DNA of 64,000 bases from Hyphomicrobiales bacterium. GTDB taxonomy: Bacteria; Pseudomonadota; Alphaproteobacteria; Rhizobiales; Rhizobiaceae. The notes under the pieces were generated by a model. That model saw nothing but the letters and a program-made list of their open reading frames with translations. It had not been told where the DNA came from and did not search any database. Made by a program: the position numbers and the translations under genes. The stretch covers positions 248,001 through 312,000 of the forward strand of contig UCGV01000026.1 of NCBI GenBank assembly GCA_900471925.1. Reading direction: 5' to 3'. Position 1 is the stretch's first letter, and the number at the start of each line of letters is the position of its first letter. Shown here piece by piece: positions 18,009 to 25,258 of the stretch.

Positions 18009-18850
18009 GCCGTCTCCCTTCCCCGGCCGTTCTGCCGGAAAGGATCGGGCTGCAGGCGCCGCCCGCCGAGCGCGCCAAGCCAGTCGAGCGAAGCGCGCAG
18101 CCGCACCACCTCGCCGACGACGACGATGGCCGGAGGCTCCAGCCCGGAGGCGGCAACGGCCTCGGTCGCTTCACCAAGCGTCGTTTCCAGCACCTGCTGG
18201 TCACCGGTCGCGGCATTGCAGACGAAGGCGACGGGCTCGGCCGGCGAACGCCCCGAGGCAATGAGATTGGCGCTGATCTGGGCGATATGTTTCATCGCCA
18301 TATACATGACGATGACGGGTGAACCCTTGCCGATCGCTTCCCAATTGATCGCATCAGGCACGATGCCGGAGGAATCATGGCCGGTGAGGAAGGTCACCGC
18401 ATGGTTGATTTCGCGATGCGTCACCGGAATGCCGGCATAGGCGAGACCACCGATACCGGCGGTAATGCCCGGCACGATGCGGAAGGGGATATTGTGCTCG
18501 ACCAGCGTCAGCGCCTCTTCCCCGCCACGCCCGAACACGAAGGGATCGCCGCCCTTCAGCCGCAGCACACGCTTGCCGGCCCGCGCCAGCTCCACCAGCC
18601 GCAGCGAAATATCCCGTTGCTTGGCTGAGGGCTTGCCGCCGCGTTTTCCTGCATATTCGAGTTCCGCCCCGGAATGGGCGAGCTTCAGGCAATCCTCGTT
18701 GACCAGCGCGTCGTGCACGATCACATCCGCCTCGGAAAGGCCCTTGGCGGCAAGCAATGTCAGCAGGCCCGGATCGCCCGGACCGGCACCAACGAGCCAG
18801 ACGCTGCCCGGCTCCAGCGCCGGCAGATGTGAGAATGCGCTATTTGTCAT
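18005..18850 (-). CDS. cobA: Uroporphyrinogen-III C-methyltransferase (SUMT)
   Basis: A 281-residue SAM-dependent methylase making precorrin-2, the branch point to cobalamin and sirohaem. Family motifs: VGAGPGDPGLLTLLAAKG at residues 21-38, RLKGGDPFVFGRGGEE around 100, and a GITAGIGGLAYAGIPVTHR-type loop near 135. It is a single-domain SUMT, without the CysG dehydrogenase/chelatase part. It is the first gene of the cobA-B-C-D run. The 195 bases upstream, up to the nucleoside hydrolase, show no B12 box. Confidence 0.95.
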   Translation of the reverse strand: MTNSAFSHLPALEPGSVWLVGAGPGDPGLLTLLAAKGLSEADVIVHDALVNEDCLKLAHSGAELEYAGKRGGKPSAKQRDISLRLVELARAGKRVLRLKGGDPFVFGRGGEEALTLVEHNIPFRIVPGITAGIGGLAYAGIPVTHREINHAVTFLTGHDSSGIVPDAINWEAIGKGSPVIVMYMAMKHIAQISANLIASGRSPAEPVAFVCNAATGDQQVLETTLGEATEAVAASGLEPPAIVVVGEVVRLRASLDWLGALGGRRLQPDPFRQNGRGRETA

Positions 18851-19003
18851 TTCGATGATCTAGGCCCGCCGGATGGCGAGGTCAACGCTCTCGCTTGCCG
18901 CACACCGCAAGTTGACAAAACGGCGCTGAATCAACTCCGCAACAAGCGGAATCATATTCACAGAAAATGCGTTCAACGGATTGATTGGATTCCGGAATAG
19001 GAA

Positions 19004-19036
19004 ACGGGCCGGCATCTGGTTGCGTCACCGGCCCGT
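19004..19036 (-). terminator. Hairpin downstream of the nucleoside hydrolase
   Basis: ACGGGCCGG (19004-19012) pairs with CCGGCCCGT (19028-19036) around a 15-base loop, ten bases past the nucleoside hydrolase stop. The base run after it is only weakly U-rich on the minus strand, so it may be a weak terminator or a transcript-stabilising stem. Confidence 0.5.
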
Positions 19037-19045
19037 CCGATAAAA

Positions 19046-19999
19046 TCAGGCGCGGAGCAGCGTCTCGCGGATCAGCGAGAGCACCTTGTCCGACTCGATG
19101 CCTGTAGCAACGATTTGGCTCGGCAACCCATCCCAGTCGCCCGGCGGGAAGCGGCGGCCATCCGGCTTGATCACCGTCTGCCCGTCGGCAATGCCGCCGC
19201 AGACGACGCGCACGCCACCCGTGATCGTCGTAAACAGTTCCGGCGCCACGACATAGACGGCAGCGCAGCTGTCATGCACCATCATGCCGTCTTCGACCGC
19301 ATGCTTGTAGAAATCGATATAGAACTGCGAGAGTTCGTCGAGCTGCTTGACCGCCTTGTCGCCCTTCTCCGCCATGTCGCGCATATAGGACCGGCTCATC
19401 GTGGTGATCGCGGTGACATCGAGCCCGATGACGACGACCTTCCACGGAGCGGTCATGACGATATCGGCCGCTTCCGGATCGCCGTGAATATTGGCTTCCG
19501 CCACCGGCGAGACATTGCCCGGCACATAGAAATTGCCACCCATGATGACGACCGCCTTCACGAGGCCGGCAATCTCGGGATCTTCCTGCAGCGCCAGCGC
19601 CAGGTTCGTCATGCGGCCGACGGCAACCAGCGTCACCTCGCCCGGATTGGCGCGAACGGTCTCGATGATGAAGCGATGCGCCGGACGCGGATCGACCGGC
19701 AGGTCGATCTTGTCGGGAACACCAGGCATGTTGCCGAGGCCATTGTCGCCATGCACAAAGGTCGGCCACGGACGCTCGTGGCGCGAGGGGTCGATGGTGA
19801 CATTGGCACCCTTGGCGACAGGTGCCGCGATATTCCATTCCTGCTTCAGAAACAGCGCGTTGCGCGTCGTCGTCTCGATCGAGGCATTGCCGAAAATCGT
19901 GGTGATGCCGATCAGGTCGATCTCGGGATGGCGGTGCAGGAAAAGCAGCGCCATTGCATCATCGACGCCCGGATCCGTGTCATAAATGACCTTGTGCAT
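19046..19999 (-). CDS. Purine/pyrimidine nucleoside hydrolase (IunH family)
   Basis: A 317-residue cytoplasmic enzyme that cleaves ribonucleosides to base and ribose. The calcium/ribose-binding signature is YDTDPGVDDAMALLF at residues 5-19, followed by ITTIFGNASIETTTRNAL. The C-terminal half keeps HDSCAAVYVVAPELF. Substrate preference is not evident from sequence. It sits between cobA and cobE on the same strand but has its own 3' hairpin and a repeat in its 5' region, and it has no known role in cobalamin synthesis; its nucleobase products could only indirectly link to lower-ligand metabolism (speculation). Confidence 0.93.
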   Translation of the reverse strand: MHKVIYDTDPGVDDAMALLFLHRHPEIDLIGITTIFGNASIETTTRNALFLKQEWNIAAPVAKGANVTIDPSRHERPWPTFVHGDNGLGNMPGVPDKIDLPVDPRPAHRFIIETVRANPGEVTLVAVGRMTNLALALQEDPEIAGLVKAVVIMGGNFYVPGNVSPVAEANIHGDPEAADIVMTAPWKVVVIGLDVTAITTMSRSYMRDMAEKGDKAVKQLDELSQFYIDFYKHAVEDGMMVHDSCAAVYVVAPELFTTITGGVRVVCGGIADGQTVIKPDGRRFPPGDWDGLPSQIVATGIESDKVLSLIRETLLRA

Positions 20000-20008
20000 G
20001 TGTATCCT

Positions 20009-20076
20009 CTAGAGCATTTCCAGCAAAATTGCGGAGCGGTTCTGCATCCGCATTCGCGTTGAAACAAGATATGAAT
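20009..20076. repeat. Candidate dispersed rhizobial intergenic repeat
   Basis: The stretch beginning AGAGCATTTCCAGCAAAA, continuing with GCGGAGCGGTTCTGC and ending near GAAACAAGATATGAAT, resembles a dispersed intergenic repeat I recall from many Rhizobium genomes. Only one copy is in the window, so the repeat nature rests on recollection. It lies just upstream of the nucleoside hydrolase start. Confidence 0.45.
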
Positions 20077-20122
20077 CGCCGGCGGCCGGACGGCGCCGCG
20101 AGAGGCGTCACCATAACGCCCG

Positions 20123-20542
20123 TCAGCCTTTGTGCAACCCGATGCGGGCGACGGCCGCTGTCGCATGTCGAGATTTGATCTTGCCGAGGACCAGCTCCGC
20201 CTCCGGCCCAAGCGCCGCAAGGGCCGCCGCCTCCGCCACGCCGTGGCAGCCGACGCGGGCAAAGACGATCTCCGACGGATTTTTCAGCCGCGGCGTCTCC
20301 TCTTCCAGCCGCGCAGCATCGAAGAACACGGCGGGCACGGAAAAATGCGCGGCAACCGCAAGGATTGCCGCCTCTTCGCGGCGGCTGTCGATCGAAGCAA
20401 TGGCGGCAAGCTGCGCCTCGGTGATCCCGGCCACATCCAGCGCCTGAACAGCCAGCGCCATCACCTCGTCCTCAGGCGTCCCGCGCTCGCAGCCAAGCCC
20501 CAGCGCATACCGCCTTGTCTCGTCGATGATGATGCCGCTCAT
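20123..20542 (-). CDS. cobE: Cobalamin biosynthesis protein CobE (CbiG C-terminal-like)
   Basis: A 139-residue protein matching the CobE/CbiG-C family: ALGLGCERGTPEDEVMALAV near the N-terminus, the segment AAIASIDSRREEAAILAVAA in the middle, and ARVGCHGVAEAAALAALGP toward the end. In the aerobic pathway CobE is thought to help with ring-contraction intermediates; its exact role is unsettled. It is usually next to cobA or the cobF-M genes. Here it is separated from cobA by a nucleoside hydrolase, and no cobF-M gene is in the window. Confidence 0.88.
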   Translation of the reverse strand: MSGIIIDETRRYALGLGCERGTPEDEVMALAVQALDVAGITEAQLAAIASIDSRREEAAILAVAAHFSVPAVFFDAARLEEETPRLKNPSEIVFARVGCHGVAEAAALAALGPEAELVLGKIKSRHATAAVARIGLHKG

Positions 20543-20658
20543 GCCCGTCAGCCGATTGCGCCCTGCTGTGTCCGCCGAGCCATTGCAGCTTGAGGCCGGA
20601 AATGCAACAAGGCCGCCCGAAAGCCCCCGCCCCCGAATGCCCCTCCCGGAATAACATC

Positions 20659-21444
20659 TTGCCTGACATTGCCATCCATTTGCTTCTGCTGCTCTGCGCG
20701 GCTGCCTTTTTTGCCGGTTTCGTCGATTCCATCGCCGGCGGCGGCGGCCTGATCACCGTTCCCGCCATGCTGATCGCAGGCATTCCGCCGCTGCAGACGC
20801 TCGGCACCAACAAGGTGCAATCTCTCTTCGGCGCGGCCTCGGCAACCATCGCCTATGCCCGCAAGGGCCATGTGAAGCTTTCGGAACAATTGCCGATGGC
20901 GCTGATGGCCGTCATGGGCGGCGCGCTGGGCGCGGCCCTTGCGACGCTGGTGCCCGGTCAGGTTCTGCAGGCCGTCATGCCGGTGCTCTTGGTCGCCATC
21001 GCCATCTTCTTCGCCGTCAAGCCGAACCTCAACGATTCCGACACCCACCGCCGGATGACGCCCTTCCTGTTCGGACTGACGTTCGTTCCCGTCATCGGCT
21101 TCTATGACGGTGTCTTCGGCCCCGGCACCGGCTCCTTCTACATGCTGGCCTTCGTCACGCTTGCCGGCTTCGGCATGCTGAAGGCAACCGCCCACACCAA
21201 GCTTCTCAATCTTGGCTCGAATTTCGGGGCGCTGGTCGTCTTCGCAAGCTTCGGCGCCACGCTCTGGAAGATCGGGCTTTTGATGGGTGTGTGCCAATTC
21301 CTCGGCGCCCAGCTCGGCTCGCGGCTCGCCATGCGCATCGGCGCAAAGCTCATCAAGCCGCTGCTCGTCATCGTCTGCATCGCTTTCGCGGTAAAGCTTC
21401 TGTCCGACCCCTTAAACCCGCTGCGTGTCTGGCTCGGCGTTTGA
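20659..21444 (+). CDS. TSUP-family (TauE/SafE-type) membrane transporter
   Basis: A 261-residue inner-membrane protein with 7-8 hydrophobic segments. Family motifs include FVDSIAGGGGLITVPAMLIA (residues 20-39), LGTNKVQSLFGA and YDGVFGPGTGSFYMLAF. TSUP members export or import sulfite, sulfonates or related anions; the substrate here is unknown. I chose a TTG start at 20659 directly before the hydrophobic N-terminus; an ATG at 20602 is possible but would add a proline-rich leader. It is divergent from cobE with about 115 bases between them and converges on an acidic unknown protein. Confidence 0.88.
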   Translation: MPDIAIHLLLLLCAAAFFAGFVDSIAGGGGLITVPAMLIAGIPPLQTLGTNKVQSLFGAASATIAYARKGHVKLSEQLPMALMAVMGGALGAALATLVPGQVLQAVMPVLLVAIAIFFAVKPNLNDSDTHRRMTPFLFGLTFVPVIGFYDGVFGPGTGSFYMLAFVTLAGFGMLKATAHTKLLNLGSNFGALVVFASFGATLWKIGLLMGVCQFLGAQLGSRLAMRIGAKLIKPLLVIVCIAFAVKLLSDPLNPLRVWLGV

Positions 21445-21486
21445 GATGGCAACCGGATAGCCGGCCTGCTCTTCTGTTGAACCGCG

Positions 21487-22395
21487 CTATGAATTGCCTG
21501 AACTGAAAACAGTCCCGCCACTGGGGCGAAATTCGAGCCAGCCGAAAGACGAGCTGCCATCCCTAGCGGTTTCCACCTGACTTGAAGTAACGGAGGCGGA
21601 TTCCTGGAGGATCCGCAGGGCGTCCCATGCCTTCGGCTGCGGCATCGCAAACTGCGCGGCCTCGCTGGCGCGGTGTTTCTCCCGCTCTAGCGCAGCGATA
21701 TAATCCTGATCGCTCAGCGCCAGCATCTCGCTGAGCGTCATGCCCTGCGGCACGATCGTCCTCGCGGCCGCGTCACTCGTGTCGACCTCTTCGCTATCGC
21801 TCTCCGGCTCCGTATCCCCGGCGAGCAAGCCATCCGTCAACTCTTCGCCCGAATTCGAACCCGCGTCTTTCTCCTGTCCATTCGAGGAAGTCTCGAACGT
21901 CGCACCCATGCCCGAGAAAAATTTCATCACCTGCGACATGCGAAAGTCGGCCAGTTCGTCTGGGGCCAAGCCCCCCTCGATACCGTCGCTATATTGGCCG
22001 ATCTTGATGGCCGTAGGGTCGAAGCCGTTGGAGACGATGGTGCCGCCGCCCTCGTAGACGCGGGCCACGATCTTGTCGCCGATCCTGACCTCGAGTTTCA
22101 CCGGCAACGGATTGCCGTTCTCGTCGCCCATCCAGTAATCTTCATCAATCCCTTCGATACCGGCGGCAGAACCTGCGCTCATCCGCACCGTAGCAGACGT
22201 TCGCCCCGAGGCGTCATAGGTGTGATCGTCATCGTCTTCATCCGAGCCTGATGACAACAGGGCAACGAGAGGGTTGGAATCACCGGCAGCAGCATCTCCG
22301 CCTTTGGCTTCGTCCCTCGGCTTGCCGGTCAGAATATTCGTGGCCGCGGACTGGCCCACAGTCCTGCTAAAGATCTCGGTACTGATCGATGACAC
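21487..22395 (-). CDS. Acidic protein of unknown function
   Basis: A 302-residue protein I do not recognise. The GTG at 22393-22395 is favoured because GGGGAG lies six bases upstream; a TTG seven codons earlier lacks such a site. It has several acidic low-complexity stretches (SGSDEDDDDHTYD, EPESDSEEVDTSD) and Ser/Gly-rich linkers. One more ordered stretch lies near residues 90-140 (DYWMGDENGNPLPVKLEVRI, GDKIVARVYEGGGTIVSNGF). No signal peptide or membrane helix is seen. The composition suggests a largely disordered protein, perhaps secreted or surface-associated. It stands alone. Confidence 0.65.
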   Translation of the reverse strand: MSSISTEIFSRTVGQSAATNILTGKPRDEAKGGDAAAGDSNPLVALLSSGSDEDDDDHTYDASGRTSATVRMSAGSAAGIEGIDEDYWMGDENGNPLPVKLEVRIGDKIVARVYEGGGTIVSNGFDPTAIKIGQYSDGIEGGLAPDELADFRMSQVMKFFSGMGATFETSSNGQEKDAGSNSGEELTDGLLAGDTEPESDSEEVDTSDAAARTIVPQGMTLSEMLALSDQDYIAALEREKHRASEAAQFAMPQPKAWDALRILQESASVTSSQVETARDGSSSFGWLEFRPSGGTVFSSGNS

Positions 22396-22604
22396 GTCAT
22401 GCTCCCCAAAATCCAAGGATGAACACCGTGTCGAAATTTCCGACCCGGGCTGGACGGTCGCTCACACCATATCCAGCACAGGAGCCAATATCTGCGGTTG
22501 CTTGTTCAGGGCTGACCATTTGCAAGCATCGATTGCAGAATTACGGATCGTTGCTCAGTCACGCCATGATCGCAAGACCGCGAGACGGCCTTGCGCAGCA
22601 GGCG

Positions 22605-23258
22605 TCAACCACCGAACTTGATATCGTCGATATCGGTCAGCACCGTCTTGGCAGAAACACCCGGCGCATTGGCGAAATGCCAGGCGACATATTGCTCGGC
22701 GTAAGGATCGGTCGAAGACATGCCATCGACAGGCAGGATGACATTCATGCCCTTCAGCGCCGCATAGGCCGCCGTGTTCAGCACCGCGCCCTCGGCAGCC
22801 GTGCCGGTCACGATCACGGTCTTGATATGCCTGTCGGACAGGATCTTTTCGAGATCGGTATTGATGAACTTGTTGGCGCCTGACTGTACGATCGGATCGT
22901 CCGCCTTGGGCGCCAGTATATCGGCAACATCGCCTTTCGCCGCACCACCGGTTATGCTGTAGATCACGGGCACGCGGCTCTTGCGCGCCTCATCCATCAG
23001 CTTGGCCACCTTCGGCAGCGATGCGATGCAGCGCGGCTTGTTCTTCGTATTGCACGGCCCTTTGGACGGGTCCTGCGCGCCGTTGAAATCGAGCAGCAGC
23101 AGTGCGGTGTCGGACGTATCGACGCTGACCGGCTTCAGCGCGGGAGCGGCGGGCGCCTTGATCGTATTCCAGTCATCGATGATGGTCGCATCGGCGGCGG
23201 ATGCGCCTGACAGCGCGATGGCGAATGCGGCTAAGGCTTTGGGGAAGCGGGCTTTCAT
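22605..23258 (-). CDS. Exported isochorismatase-fold protein lacking the catalytic cysteine
   Basis: A 217-residue protein with a signal peptide (residues 1-23, ending SGASAADA) and an isochorismatase-like hydrolase fold. The usual catalytic Asp and Lys are present (Asp57 in ALLLLDFNGAQDP; Lys130 in ANKFINTDLE), but the nucleophile position reads TGTAAEGAVLNTA, so Ala158 replaces Cys. It may bind rather than cleave a ligand, or use another mechanism. The start is ATG at 23256-23258 behind AAGGAGATAT. It is divergent from the SnoaL-like gene. I recall close variants with Ala at this position in other proteobacteria, so the change may define a subfamily. Confidence 0.82.
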   Translation of the reverse strand: MKARFPKALAAFAIALSGASAADATIIDDWNTIKAPAAPALKPVSVDTSDTALLLLDFNGAQDPSKGPCNTKNKPRCIASLPKVAKLMDEARKSRVPVIYSITGGAAKGDVADILAPKADDPIVQSGANKFINTDLEKILSDRHIKTVIVTGTAAEGAVLNTAAYAALKGMNVILPVDGMSSTDPYAEQYVAWHFANAPGVSAKTVLTDIDDIKFGG

Positions 23259-23457
23259 GGCATATCTCCTTCGGGGCAAAAGGGTCGCCGCAAATCTCCG
23301 GGCTCGCTCCTTCCCTGTCAAATCACCAAGCCGCGACCTGAATTTGATCTTGAGCCAATCCGGCTTCCATTACCTCTGGCGTAATTGATAGGCTGCACCG
23401 CTTTGGCCGATGATCGCTCTGCCTGGAGATGACAGGCGATCAAAAGGAGATGACCCG

Positions 23458-23835
23458 ATGACCGACGCCCTGACGAATGCGAACACCAGCGCCGAGCGCT
23501 ACCTCGCCATCTGGAACGAAACGGATGCCACCCGCCGCCGCGCACTCATCGCCGCGAGCTGGACGGAGGCCGCAACCTATATCGACCCTCTGATGCGCGG
23601 CAAAGGCCACGAGCAGATCAATTCGCTGGTCGAGGCCGTGCAGAACCGTTTCCCCGGCTTCCGCTTCGAACTGATCGGCACGGCCGATGGCTATGGAAAC
23701 AACCTGCGCTTCTCCTGGGGTCTCGGCCCTGAAAATGGCGAGGCGCTGATCAAGGGCACGGATTTTGCCGAACTCGAAGACGGCAAGCTGAAATCCGTGC
23801 GCGGCTTCATCGATCAGTTGCCGGAAGCCGCCTGA
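23458..23835 (+). CDS. SnoaL/NTF2-like small protein
   Basis: A 125-residue protein with the cone-shaped NTF2/SnoaL pattern: an N-terminal helix SAERYLAIWNETDATRRRAL, then IDPLMRGKGHEQINSLVEAV and strands FRFELIGTADGYG and LRFSWGLGPENGE. The start is ATG 23458 behind AAAAGGAGATGA. Its stop overlaps the start of the HTH regulator (TGATG), so they form a two-gene operon. Members of this fold are isomerases, dehydratases or binding proteins; no substrate is suggested. It is divergent from the exported isochorismatase-fold gene. Confidence 0.82.
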   Translation: MTDALTNANTSAERYLAIWNETDATRRRALIAASWTEAATYIDPLMRGKGHEQINSLVEAVQNRFPGFRFELIGTADGYGNNLRFSWGLGPENGEALIKGTDFAELEDGKLKSVRGFIDQLPEAA

Positions 23836-24629
23836 TGACCCCGACCGCCCGCTCTCTCGGAGATCACCTGCGCGAATGGCGCCAGCGCCGCCGCATGAGC
23901 CAGCTGGACCTCGCGCTCGAAGCCGATATTTCCCAGCGGCACCTGAGCTTCATCGAGAGCGGGCGCTCGACCCCGAGCCGCGAAATGCTGCTGCATCTCG
24001 CCGAACGCCTCGGCGTGCCCCTGCGCGACCGCAACCCGCTGCTTCTGGCGGCGGGTTTCGCCCCCGTCTTCGCCGAACGCAAGCTGGACGATCCGGCCCT
24101 TGCCCCCGCCCGCCGCGCCATCGATCGCGTGCTGAAAGGCCACGAGCCCTACCCCGCCATCGCCATCGACCGCCACTGGACACTCATCGCCGCCAACGCT
24201 GCCCTGGCGCCGCTGCTGGAAACCATCGCCGATCCCAGCCTGCTGGAGCCGCCCGTCAACGTCCTGCGCCTCAGCCTGCATCCGCAGGGCCTGGCACCAC
24301 ACATCCTCAATCTCTCGGAATGGCGCGCTCATCTGCTTGACCGGCTGCGCCAGCAGATCTCGGTCTCCGGCGATCCAGCGCTCGAAAAGCTCTTGAAAGA
24401 ACTGCTCTCCTACCCCGCACCCGAGGAGGCGGCCGAGCCCCACACCGATCTCGCCAGCATCGCCGTGCCACTGCAGCTTTCCACCAAGGCCGGCCCGCTC
24501 TCCTTCATCTCGACCACGACAGTCTTCGGCACGCCTATCGATATCACCCTGTCGGAACTCGCGATCGAAACGCTCTTCCCGGCGGATGAAGAAACGGCCG
24601 CAATCCTGCGCGGCCATTTGGCGAACTAG
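23835..24629 (+). CDS. XRE-family regulator with MmyB-like ligand-binding domain
   Basis: A 264-residue transcription factor. Residues 8-65 form an XRE helix-turn-helix (HLREWRQRRRMSQLDLALEA and ISQRHLSFIESGRSTPSREM). The rest matches the MmyB-like domain (HWTLIAANAALAPLLETIAD, LHPQGLAPHILNLSEWRAHL, FISTTTVFGTPIDITLSELA), which in this family is thought to bind a fatty-acid-like ligand. It is coupled by overlap to the SnoaL-like gene it probably regulates. It converges on cobO with a four-base overlap. Confidence 0.9.
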   Translation: MTPTARSLGDHLREWRQRRRMSQLDLALEADISQRHLSFIESGRSTPSREMLLHLAERLGVPLRDRNPLLLAAGFAPVFAERKLDDPALAPARRAIDRVLKGHEPYPAIAIDRHWTLIAANAALAPLLETIADPSLLEPPVNVLRLSLHPQGLAPHILNLSEWRAHLLDRLRQQISVSGDPALEKLLKELLSYPAPEEAAEPHTDLASIAVPLQLSTKAGPLSFISTTTVFGTPIDITLSELAIETLFPADEETAAILRGHLAN

Positions 24630-25258
24630 AATTCAACACCCGGCTGCCCCTTGATACCGGAGCGGAAGGGATGCTTGATCAGCTCCATCTCGGTGACGAG
24701 ATCGGCAATCTCGATCAGCTCGTCCTTGGCGTTGCGTCCTGTCAGCACGACATGCGTCATGTACGGCTTCTCGTTCTTCAGGAATTCGACCACCTCGTTG
24801 ATATCGAGATAGTCGTAGCGCAGCGCGATATTGATCTCGTCGAGCAGAACCATGGAATTGCGCTCGTCGCGGATCAATTCCTTGGCTTTTTCCCAGGCCG
24901 CCCTCGCTGCCGCCACATCGCGCGCCCGGTCCTGCGTCTCCCAGGTAAAGCCCTCGCCCATCGTGTGGAACTGGCAGATGTCGGAGAAATGCTTCTCGAT
25001 CAGATCGCGCTCGCCGGTCCACATTGCGCCCTTGATGAACTGCACGACCGCCGACGGCTTGCCGTGAGCGATGTGGCGGAAGATCATGCCGAAGGCGGAG
25101 GAGGATTTGCCCTTGCCCTTTCCCGTATGGACGATGATCAGCCCTTTCTCATCGGTCTTGGTCGCCATGATCTTGTCGCGGGCGGCCTTCTTCTTCGCCA
25201 TCTTCTCGTTGTGACGGGCATCGTCCTTTTCGGCTGGTACGACTGGCTCTTCGCTCAT
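24626..25258 (-). CDS. cobO: Cob(I)yrinic acid a,c-diamide adenosyltransferase
   Basis: A 210-residue CobA/CobO/BtuR-type ATP:corrinoid adenosyltransferase. The P-loop is VHTGKGKGKSSSAFGM near residue 45, and the family motifs QFIKGAMWTGERDL and LLDEINIALRYDYLD follow. The charged N-terminus (about 35 residues, KMAKKKAARDK) is usual for CobO. It adds the upper adenosyl ligand after cobalt insertion. Its start overlaps the cobN stop by four bases, making it the last gene of the riboswitch-controlled cobP-W-N-O run. Confidence 0.96.
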   Translation of the reverse strand: MSEEPVVPAEKDDARHNEKMAKKKAARDKIMATKTDEKGLIIVHTGKGKGKSSSAFGMIFRHIAHGKPSAVVQFIKGAMWTGERDLIEKHFSDICQFHTMGEGFTWETQDRARDVAAARAAWEKAKELIRDERNSMVLLDEINIALRYDYLDINEVVEFLKNEKPYMTHVVLTGRNAKDELIEIADLVTEMELIKHPFRSGIKGQPGVEF

